Source: Deltaproteobacteria bacterium (GTDB lineage Bacteria > Desulfobacterota > Desulfobacteria > Desulfobacterales > ETH-SRB1). From it: a stretch of 10,359 nucleotides of DNA. The notes under the pieces are model-generated. The model saw nothing but the letters and a program-made list of their open reading frames with translations, was not told the origin of the DNA and did not search any database. A program made the translations under genes and the position numbers. Positions 1 through 4,919 of the stretch are shown here, piece by piece (position 1 is the stretch's first letter; each line of letters opens with the position of its first letter). The DNA is taken from positions 1-10,359 of the forward strand of contig DAOUSD010000033.1 of NCBI GenBank assembly GCA_030627405.1, read 5' to 3'.

Positions 1-34
1 CACGATAATACCCTTAGCCGGGGCTTTTATCGTG
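1..34. repeat. 8-bp inverted repeat around a GCCGGGGC core
   Basis: CACGATAA (1-8) and TTATCGTG (27-34) are perfect inverted copies around an 18-nt centre containing AGCCGGGGC. The same GCCGGGGC core recurs after genes at 1315-1322 and 2165-2172. The element lies at the window edge, so its left side may be cut off. It may be the 3' element of an upstream gene outside the window. Confidence 0.5.
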
Positions 35-85
35 CAAAATTACCCTATTTTTCTTTTTCGCAGGCAATAATGCACGAAAACAAAT

Positions 86-101
86 CGGGCTTTTAGGCCC
101 G
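86..101. repeat. Small hairpin CGGGC-TTTTAG-GCCCG
   Basis: Perfect 5-bp stem (86-90 with 97-101) and 6-nt loop. It overlaps the left end of the 25-bp direct repeat. There is no T-run after it, so it is not a convincing terminator. Confidence 0.4.
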
Positions 102-114
102 CTACATCAAAGTT
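90..114. repeat. 25-bp direct repeat, copy A
   Basis: Bases 90-114 (beginning CTTTTAGGCCC, ending ATCAAAGTT) are repeated exactly, in the same orientation, at 2809-2833. The flanks differ on both sides. The two copies bracket the phosphoribosyltransferase/SLOG pair, the toxin-antitoxin remnant and the gene-poor stretch after it. An exact 25-bp match in 10 kb is far beyond chance. Confidence 0.8.
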
Positions 115-132
115 AGCCTTTTTACAAGAACA

Positions 133-723
133 ATGTTTATGAAAATTAATATAATGAAAATAGATGGCGAATGGGTGTCTGGGTTGGTATTAGATTGGCA
201 TGTTGACCATAGTGAATTCCTTGGACATAATCAGTACGGTCATCCAGAATACAATACTGTCAGAACAGAAGTTGGTGAGTCCCTATATCAGTTAAAATAT
301 CGTTCGGATTTAACACAAATTGACTCTTTGGCAAAAACGATGGCTGATGCCGTAATGCCAACATTTCCATCTGTTTCATTTGTTGTTTCAATACCCCCAT
401 CAAAATAAAGGGCGACTCAACCACTCACAATCTTGGCCCAAAAAGTTGCTGAATTACTCAAAATTCCATTCTTTGAGAATATTTTGTTGAAAAATGGTAC
501 AACTCCCCAAATGAAGGATATTGAGTTAAGGGAAGAAAAAATTGAAGTCTTAATGGGTTGCTTCCATATTAAGGAGACTATTACCAACGAAGGATCATGG
601 GATGTTCTCATTATTGACGACTTATATTCATCGGGAGCTTCATTATCTGCAGCTACACAAACGATGAGAACATATGACAAAGTTAGGAATATTTACGTAG
701 CTGCTTTCACAAGGACTAAATAG
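133..723 (+). pseudogene. ComF-type phosphoribosyltransferase, interrupted by in-frame TAA
   Basis: One reading frame runs from ATG 133 (or ATG 139) to TAG 721-723, broken only by a TAA at 406-408. The upstream part holds GLVLDWHVDHSEFLG, YGHPEYN and LYQLKYR, which resembles the N-terminal region of ComF-like amidophosphoribosyltransferases. The TAA falls inside the usual PPS-K/R-R..QP segment (SIPPSK, stop, RATQPL). Downstream, VLIIDDLYSSGAS near codons 157-169 is the PRPP-binding loop of type I phosphoribosyltransferases. No ATG restarts translation soon after the stop; a TTG at 433 has no clear ribosome binding site. Restored, the protein would be about 196 residues, near family size. No good Shine-Dalgarno sequence precedes the start. 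A single AAA-to-TAA change would explain the lesion; a sequencing error is the alternative. The SLOG gene starts 2 nt after the end, so the pair was an operon. Confidence 0.7.
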
Positions 724-725
724 CT

Positions 726-1310
726 ATGAAACAAATATTTATCTCTGGTTCAATGCGCATCAAAAATATTAACAAGTTGGTAATTGATCGTATAGAAAAT
801 ATCATTCGTGAAAAATTCACAATCTTTGTAGGTGATGCTGATGGAGTTGACACGTCAATTCAACAAATTTTAGCAAATAAAAATTATGAAAATGTTAAAG
901 TTTACTGTACTGGCAACTACCCTAGAAACAATATTGGAAAATGGGGAATTATAAGTGTTTATACAGATCATAAACCGAAAACACGATTATATTTTACAGC
1001 CAAAGACATTGAAATGGCAAGTCATTGTGACTATGGGCTTATGGTTTGGGATTCAAAAAGTACTGGAACGTTAAGTAATGTTTATGAATTAGTTAAAAAC
1101 AAAAAAACATCAGTTGTATTTGTTAATAAATTTAAAAAGTTCTTTAATGTAAACAATTTTTCGGATTTTGAAAATTTGGTATCCATCATGAGTGACAGCG
1201 CTTTTAATAAAGCTGATAAAAAAATAAAACTAAAAGAAAAAATAATCAGCAATAAACACAAGCAATTATGCCTATTCCCTGAGGCTAACAAGCGGATGAA
1301 CGCTGACTGA
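726..1310 (+). CDS. SLOG/DprA-like nucleotide-binding protein with C-terminal QLCLF motif
   Basis: Predicted cytosolic protein of 194 residues. It opens with a beta-strand and glycine turn (QIFISGSM, residues 3-10), followed by FVGDADGVD near residues 35-43 and YCTGNYPRNN near residues 59-68. This matches Rossmann-like SLOG (LOG/DprA superfamily) proteins, which bind nucleotides or nucleotide-derived ligands. Residues about 105-118 (DYGLMVWDSKSTGT) form a second conserved block typical of this hypothetical family. The tail is lysine-rich and carries QLCLF at residues 180-184, close to the QL(S/D)LF beta-clamp-binding peptide. The last eight residues, ANKRMNAD, are encoded by an attC-like element. 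It sits 2 nt after the phosphoribosyltransferase gene, so the pair probably acts together, perhaps in nucleotide sensing or defence. That role is inference; no substrate can be assigned. The frame is intact and very AT-rich compared with trkA/trkH. Confidence 0.65.
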   Translation: MKQIFISGSMRIKNINKLVIDRIENIIREKFTIFVGDADGVDTSIQQILANKNYENVKVYCTGNYPRNNIGKWGIISVYTDHKPKTRLYFTAKDIEMASHCDYGLMVWDSKSTGTLSNVYELVKNKKTSVVFVNKFKKFFNVNNFSDFENLVSIMSDSAFNKADKKIKLKEKIISNKHKQLCLFPEANKRMNAD

Positions 1311-1360
1311 AAAAGCCGGGGCATTTTTTGGTTTTTACTCAGTTTTATGTTCATCGAACT
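1284..1360 (+). other. attC-like imperfect hairpin (possible integron cassette 3' end)
   Basis: GCTAACAAGCGGATGAAC (1284-1301) resembles the left half of an integron attC site and is read as the end of the SLOG protein. GATGAAC (1295-1301) is exactly inverted at 1349-1355 (GTTCATC). Inside lie a second imperfect stem (ACTGAAAAA against TTTTTACTCAG) and a GCCGGGGC centre. A canonical right box (GTTRRRY) is not seen at the far end, so if this is attC it is degenerate. A simple terminator is less likely, because the stems are distant and bulged. Confidence 0.4.
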
Positions 1361-1437
1361 ACCTTGCTTTTCTGTTATGTTTTTATAGGCTTTTTCATCA
1401 GGTTATCCGAGACGTTCTGCTTCCCAAAAGGAAAAAC

Positions 1438-1466
1438 TTGCAGTAATAGGCGCAACACAGTATAGT
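1438..1466 (+). promoter_or_regulatory. Candidate sigma70-type promoter for the antitoxin gene
   Basis: TTGCAG (1438-1443) and TATAGT (1461-1466) are separated by 17 nt, which would start transcription near 1473, about 34 nt before the antitoxin ATG. The -10 is good (5 of 6); the -35 is weak (TTG only). Read by eye, not tested. Confidence 0.4.
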
Positions 1467-1506
1467 TACTACAAGGAAAAAAGAAATTTATCAGAGGGGG
1501 TCTGAA

Positions 1507-1743
1507 ATGATACCGTTAACCAGAATTACCTTCGATCCTGATATCATGGGAGGGAAGCCCTGCATTCGTGGCATGCGTGTAACTGTAGGGATGATCGTTG
1601 GTCTTGTCGTCTCGGAACACACCAAAGAGAAAATTTTGGAATTGTATCCCTACCTGGAAGCGAAAGACATTGACGAAGCACTTGCTTACGCTACATGGCG
1701 TGTCGAAGAAATCGACGTTCCACTCGTTTCGGCATCGGCATGA
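1507..1743 (+). CDS. DUF433 family antitoxin
   Basis: Protein of 78 residues with the DUF433 hallmark near the N-terminus (TFDPDIMGGKPCIRGMRVTV, residues 8-27). It continues as a small helix-turn-helix-like fold with YPYLEAKDIDEALAYA near residues 47-62. DUF433 proteins pair with DUF5615 PIN-like toxins and are thought to bind the toxin and the operon's own promoter. A strong Shine-Dalgarno sequence (GAGGGGG, 1494-1500) lies 6 nt before ATG 1507. The stop codon overlaps the toxin start as ATGA, the usual translational coupling of toxin-antitoxin pairs. The gene is full length and undamaged, while the toxin is broken, so it is probably an orphan antitoxin. Autoregulation is known for the family but no operator is evident here. 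Confidence 0.85.
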   Translation: MIPLTRITFDPDIMGGKPCIRGMRVTVGMIVGLVVSEHTKEKILELYPYLEAKDIDEALAYATWRVEEIDVPLVSASA

Positions 1744-2110
1744 AGCTGTTGATAGACATGAATCTTTCTCCGAAGTGGGTGTTCGTACTGAAGGAAGCCG
1801 GCTTGGAGGCGGCCCACTGGTCCAGTATTGGCAGGCCAAGCGGCTCCAGATTATGAAATTTTGGCATATGCCAGGTCCAACGGATATGTCGTTTTTACGC
1901 ATGATCTGGATTTTGGAACCATACTTGCTGCCACGAAAGCGGATTGTCCAAGTGTAATTCAAATTCGCACCCAAAACGTAACTCGCCGAATACCTCGGTC
2001 AGCTTGTAGTTTCGGCGCTTCACCAGTTTAAGAAGCATCTCGAAGACGGTGCGATAGTCACTATTGACCAAAAGAAACTGCGAGCCCGCATTCTTCCTTT
2101 ACAGGCGTAA
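1740..2110 (+). pseudogene. DUF5615 (PIN-like) toxin, broken by two frameshifts
   Basis: Frame 1 from ATG 1740 gives MKLLIDMNLSPKWVFVLKEA through HWSSIGRP and stops at 1854-1856. The next frame continues the same protein from about 1838: APDYEILAYARSNGYVVFTHDLDFG, then ILAATKADCPSVIQIRTQNVT. The third frame resumes near 1990 with EYLGQLVVSAL and runs to ARILPLQA and TAA 2108-2110. The span is 371 nt; removing one extra base at each shift leaves 369 nt, or 122 residues, the normal family length. The N-terminal acidic LIDMNLSP motif and the central THDLDFG motif characterise these PIN-like toxins, presumed to be RNases. The toxin cannot be made as one chain, while its antitoxin stays open. Both shifts could be sequencing errors, but the adjacent genes show none. 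Confidence 0.85.
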
Positions 2111-2161
2111 TCATGAATCCAAGGAGCAGAACAACCGCTTCTACCCGGAACTCTGACACCC

Positions 2162-2178
2162 AAAGCCGGGGCATTTTT
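2162..2178 (+). repeat. GCCGGGGCATTTTT element, second copy
   Basis: Seventeen bases here are identical to 1312-1328, the centre of the attC-like hairpin after the SLOG gene. This copy lies 52 nt after the restored toxin stop codon, again just 3' of a small gene. The preceding sequence AACAACCGCTTCTACC (about 2130-2145) could be the matching left half, but a paired right half is not clear. Confidence 0.5.
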
Positions 2179-2547
2179 AGCATTTGCCATTTCAGTATAA
2201 AACTTCGCTTTTACCAAACCCTTATTGGCTTTGGGTGCAGGTGATGCGGAGCCGTTCGCAAAGTCAAAACACTTGACATCATTTTCCTCCCACTTCGCTT
2301 CCAATCTATAATCCTTCTGAGGTTTCCGCCCTTTACTTAAAGGGTAAATTTCCTGGCAGAGCAGTATAATAGTATAGTATAATCATCCACTTATCCACCA
2401 TCCATCGTCCAATTAGTGTCAAATGCGAAAAGGAAAATCTCGATAAAGCAGGACTCCGCTTTATAATTTAAGTAGTTCAGGAACTCGTTCAATTACTGAT
2501 GGGATGGGATGCTGAATTATTAAATTTAGACGATATACTTTACTGCT

Positions 2548-2571
2548 TTATTATTATTACTACTACTACTA
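2548..2571. repeat. Trinucleotide microsatellite (TTA)4(CTA)4
   Basis: Four TTA units (2548-2559) run directly into four CTA units (2560-2571). It lies outside any supported gene and may vary in copy number by slippage. Confidence 0.85.
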
Positions 2572-2808
2572 CTCACTTATCTTCCACAAATGTCTTTCAG
2601 AAGCCATCAGGTGCCCATATCCGGGCTTTTATGCTTTTAGGCGAGCCAGAAGTATTAACCGCAGGTATATAGTCATTTATTCGATTTCTCCTACCGACTC
2701 TTTTTGGGCTTTTTTGGCGTCCCCAAAGAAACTCCTCATCTACCCGTCTTGTTATATTCGTATCAAAAAGTATTGTAAATATTACGAATTCTATCCAACC
2801 AAGAGACA

Positions 2809-2833
2809 CTTTTAGGCCCGCTACATCAAAGTT
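2809..2833. repeat. 25-bp direct repeat, copy B
   Basis: Exact second copy of 90-114 in the same orientation. Unlike copy A it lacks the CGGGC just upstream, so it cannot form the small hairpin. It lies about 80 nt before the promoter of the next operon and marks the right edge of a 2.7-kb bracketed segment. Confidence 0.8.
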
Positions 2834-2912
2834 CGGCTCCCAAATTGAATCAATAGCAGAACATAACTAAAGAGTTTCATCTCCACTCAGTAAAACATGA
2901 AAAAATAAAGAA

Positions 2913-2975
2913 TTGACATGTGTTGACAAATTGGTTACCATTTTATTATTATCAACATTAGAGGAGTGTAACCAA
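2913..2975 (+). promoter_or_regulatory. Promoter with two interlocking inverted repeats
   Basis: Two TTGACA boxes occur at 2913-2918 and 2923-2928. Possible -10 boxes are TACCAT (2936-2941, 17 nt from the first) and TATTAT (2947-2952, 18 nt from the second). TTGGTTAC (2931-2938) is perfectly inverted at 2968-2975 (GTAACCAA), which touches the start codon and follows the Shine-Dalgarno sequence GAGGAG (2961-2966). TGTTGA (2921-2926) is inverted at 2952-2957 (TCAACA). The repeats alternate as A-B-A'-B'. They may be operator half-sites for the encoded DNA-binding-like protein or competing mRNA hairpins hiding the start. Confidence 0.55.
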
Positions 2976-3394
2976 TGAGTCAAGTCGTCAGGATACCAAT
3001 TAGTCTCTACAATCGCCTTAGTGTGCATGCAAACGGATTTGAAACTCCTGCCAATGTGATTGAAAATATTCTTAACTATTACGAAAAGCACAAAGGTCTC
3101 AAACCCACACCACCATCACCTTTGTCACCTGTAAAACAATCAACTCATTTAGAGATTGTGTATTACCCCACAAGTGAACAAAGCTTTAAGAAATTACTTT
3201 TGCAAACTAAAAAAGCTTATATTTTATTACATAAGCAAGATGGAACATCTGAAATCAAGGTATGGAATGCTAACAATTTTGACAAAATTTCAAAGGTAAA
3301 TGGCAATTTAAGATCTGGTCAGTTAAGGGGTTGGAAAAGCAAAGGAATATATAAAGCAGAGGTTTCAACCAACCTAAATGACCTAAAAGCATAA
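2975..3394 (+). CDS. Ribbon-helix-helix-like small protein, hypothetical
   Basis: Protein of 139 residues. Residues 3-15 (QVVRIPISLYNRL) look like the N-terminal strand of a ribbon-helix-helix or similar fold, followed by two helices (LSVHANGFETPANVIENILNY, in two parts, to about residue 36). A proline-rich linker follows (PTPPSPLSP, residues 44-52). The C-terminal half holds ILLHKQDGTSEIKVW and GNLRSGQLRGWKSKGIYKAEV, a conserved block I recall from hypothetical proteins often near restriction genes; this is from memory only. GAGGAG lies 8 nt before ATG 2975, giving good start support. It is the first gene of a two-gene operon; the next ATG is 9 nt after its stop. Repeats in its own promoter suggest autoregulation. 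No signal peptide or membrane segment is visible. Confidence 0.7.
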   Translation: MSQVVRIPISLYNRLSVHANGFETPANVIENILNYYEKHKGLKPTPPSPLSPVKQSTHLEIVYYPTSEQSFKKLLLQTKKAYILLHKQDGTSEIKVWNANNFDKISKVNGNLRSGQLRGWKSKGIYKAEVSTNLNDLKA

Positions 3395-3403
3395 GGTGGC
3401 AAA

Positions 3404-4267
3404 ATGGGACAACGCATACCAAACCCAACAAGATGCCCATATTGTAAATCAACAGCTACCAGAAGTCGTGAAATGGTTTACAAAACTGGAACATCTCATT
3501 CCTCAGGCCGTAGCAGGACAAGCGGTGTTAGTTTCAACTTAACAGGCAAGGCAAGACCACGAATATGGCTTGGAGGAGGCCGCAGCACAAGCAAACGACT
3601 AAATATAATGGCTCAGGAAGCGGAACAATCGACACTTCCAATTTGGCCATCGTTTATCCTATTTTTTATTTATCCTCCAATTGGAATAATATTAGCTGTT
3701 GTGTGGGTAGTAGTGGCTATTATGAGCAATGATGACGAAGAATACAAAGCACAATGGATTTGCAGTAAATGCGGAACATATTTTATCCCTACAGGCCTGG
3801 GAAAATTAAACAATGACACAAAAAAAATATCCAAAATAAATAATTGCACCACATCAAAACAAAAAGAAATTTCTATTACAACTTTAACAGGAGGGAAAAC
3901 AATGTCTACCAAAGATTATACGAAATACGCATTCAACAATGAAACTCTTGGGAAAGGCCGCCTTGTCTGGGCTATTATAAAAAAGCATATTATATCCAAC
4001 CCCAATATATCATACGAAGAATTAAAAAAAATATTTCCTGACAGTTTACAATCAAATTCAAAGATTCAATTTTCAGAAACTCAAGTTGTATTTTCAAAAG
4101 AAGACGAGATAATGGAAAAAGAATTTAATAGGTTTTTTAACAAAGAAGATAAAATTATCAAAATTAAAGATTGCTCAATCTTGATAAGCAATCAATGGAA
4201 TATTAGCAACATTCAAAATTTCATTAACGCATCAAGAAGATTAGGATATACCATTGAAATAGCGTAG
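3404..4267 (+). CDS. Zinc-ribbon membrane protein fused to a C-terminal conserved domain
   Basis: Protein of 287 residues in three parts. Residues 11-14 (CPYC) and 120-123 (CSKC) would form one split zinc ribbon. Between them lie a serine/glycine/arginine-rich stretch (about 27-65) and a hydrophobic, probably membrane-spanning segment (about 81-106, FILFFIY then IILAVVWVVVAI). A polar linker leads to a separate domain from M167: GKGRLVWAIIKKHI, ISYEELKKIFPDSLQ, FFNKEDKIIKIKD, ISNQWNISNIQNFI and LGYTIEIA. I recall this domain as common in hypothetical and restriction-associated proteins, but cannot name it. A strong internal ribosome binding site precedes M167, so the C-terminal domain may also be made alone. 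AAGGTGG before ATG 3404 serves the upstream start. It is cotranscribed with the gene at 2975. No frameshift or stop is seen. Confidence 0.7.
   Translation: MGQRIPNPTRCPYCKSTATRSREMVYKTGTSHSSGRSRTSGVSFNLTGKARPRIWLGGGRSTSKRLNIMAQEAEQSTLPIWPSFILFFIYPPIGIILAVVWVVVAIMSNDDEEYKAQWICSKCGTYFIPTGLGKLNNDTKKISKINNCTTSKQKEISITTLTGGKTMSTKDYTKYAFNNETLGKGRLVWAIIKKHIISNPNISYEELKKIFPDSLQSNSKIQFSETQVVFSKEDEIMEKEFNRFFNKEDKIIKIKDCSILISNQWNISNIQNFINASRRLGYTIEIA
3889..3904 (+). promoter_or_regulatory. Internal ribosome binding site and in-frame ATG
   Basis: AGGAGGG (3889-3895) lies 6 nt before an in-frame ATG (3902-3904) inside the zinc-ribbon gene. It is a better Shine-Dalgarno sequence than the one at the gene's own start. 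Initiation here would give a soluble 121-residue protein equal to the C-terminal domain. It may mark an old separate gene joined to the zinc-ribbon gene, or a true dual-start gene. Confidence 0.6.
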
Positions 4268-4554
4268 ATAATCATAGATGAAAATGCTGAACAATCGCAT
4301 ACATAATCCAAACTTAATTATCTCAGACATGCAAACGTCTATTTTGATTTTTTAAGGTGTGTGCACGTCAGATAATTCGCATTATATAATCAGGGGCATT
4401 TTGTCCGCCGGCAGGCTTGAGATGGTTCGATTAGCTTATGTTGTAAACAAAAGCAGAGCAGGAACTGCGCCAACCTTGAGCGTGATAGATAGGATGGTGC
4501 AATATTAGAAAGTTTGCCAACAAACACCAGACCGGGGATAGAAAATACAATCAC
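4268..4554. other. Non-coding stretch, possible small transcript
   Basis: No open frame or RNA family is recognised. A TATAAT at 4385-4390 is followed by GGGGCATTTT (4393-4402), sharing bases with the elements at 1320 and 2170. There is no good -35 box at the right distance. The stretch ends in a strong plus-strand terminator, so it may be the long 3' untranslated region of the operon at 2975-4267 or contain a short non-coding RNA. Confidence 0.3.
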
Positions 4555-4586
4555 AACCGGCCTTTAAATTGAGGGCCGGTTTTTTT
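4555..4586 (+). terminator. Strong rho-independent terminator
   Basis: AACCGGCC (4555-4562) pairs perfectly with GGCCGGTT (4574-4581) around an 11-nt loop, and a run of seven T (4580-4586) follows. On the opposite strand no T-run follows, so it acts on plus-strand transcripts only. It insulates the minus-strand tRNA genes from plus-strand readthrough. Confidence 0.9.
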
Positions 4587-4707
4587 ATGTCAAAATACAT
4601 CGATTTTTATCAAAATATGATCTGAAGGTTGGGTATAGGGTTTGGTATTAATTTTTGAGCATTCTGAAAAGATTTTAAAATATTAGATAGCTTATTGATT
4701 TTATTAT

Positions 4708-4785
4708 TGGCGTCCCCAAGGGGATTTGAACCCCTGTTGCCGGCGTGAAAGGCCGGTGTCCTGGACCAGGCTAGACGATGGGGAC
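4708..4785 (-). tRNA. tRNA-Glu (anticodon TTC), CCA encoded
   Basis: On the minus strand the gene starts with GTCCCCA and ends with TGGGGAC, discriminator G and an encoded CCA. The anticodon stem CCGGC/GCCGG encloses CTTTCAC, giving anticodon TTC. The T arm reads CAGGGGTTCAAATCCCCT. Length is 78 nt including CCA. It lies 13 nt downstream of tRNA-Lys and is probably cotranscribed with it. Its 3' end faces the left accessory stretch. Confidence 0.97.
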
Positions 4786-4798
4786 GCAAAGTATAAAG

Positions 4799-4871
4799 TG
4801 GGCCGTGCGCGGCTCGAACGCGCGACTCTCTGCTTAAAAGGCAGATACTCTACCAGCTGAGTTAACGGCCC
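4799..4871 (-). tRNA. tRNA-Lys (anticodon TTT)
   Basis: On the minus strand the acceptor stem is GGGCCGT/ACGGCCC with discriminator A. The anticodon stem TCTGC/GCAGA encloses CTTTTAA, giving anticodon TTT. The T arm is GCGCG-TTCGAGC-CGCGC. Length is 73 nt. Unlike the neighbouring tRNA-Glu, CCA is not encoded. It is the first gene of the tRNA pair. Confidence 0.97.
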
Positions 4872-4885
4872 TTAAAAAAATATAA

Positions 4886-4914
4886 TTTTTAACTATAAAT
4901 TCTAATTTTGTCAA
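4886..4914 (-). promoter_or_regulatory. Promoter of the tRNA-Lys/tRNA-Glu pair
   Basis: Minus strand: TTGACA (4914 down to 4909), a 17-nt spacer, then TAAAAA (4891 down to 4886). Transcription would start near 4879, about 8 nt before the tRNA-Lys 5' end. The -35 is perfect; the -10 is a moderate match. The -35 begins just after the trkH stop codon, so the tRNAs need not depend on trkAH transcription. Confidence 0.6.
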
Positions 4915-4919
4915 CAAAT

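Larger units (their letters stand above)
2111..2912. other. Gene-poor stretch with remnant-like repeats
   Basis: No coding region can be supported here. Visible items are a GCCGGGGCATTTTT element (2162-2178), a CCCTTT-ACTT-AAAGGG hairpin (2329-2344), an AGTATAAT tandem (2363-2370 and 2376-2383), a trinucleotide microsatellite (2548-2571) and the second copy of the 25-bp direct repeat (2809-2833). Open frames on the minus strand at 2020-2304 and 2597-2809 have no recognisable family and no ribosome binding site. Confidence 0.5.

Noticed and set aside
406..408. TAA as a recoded (sense) codon
   Set aside because: TAA ends trkA, trkH, the lipase and others here; no known TAA recoding in this setting. 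A nonsense mutation is simpler.
2020..2304. Minus-strand open frame of 94 codons
   Set aside because: Its far end lies antisense to the toxin remnant and it spans the GCCGGGGC element; no family resemblance.
2548..2571. CRISPR-like repetition
   Set aside because: The units are contiguous trinucleotides without spacers; it is a microsatellite.
2597..2809. Minus-strand open frame of 70 codons in the gene-poor stretch
   Set aside because: No recognisable motif, no ribosome binding site, and its start touches the 25-bp repeat; probably a chance frame in a dispersed non-coding element.
4321..4500. Possible riboswitch between the zinc-ribbon gene and the terminator
   Set aside because: No conserved core of the riboswitch classes I know (c-di-GMP, cobalamin, SAM, glycine) could be found, and no gene follows in the plus direction.
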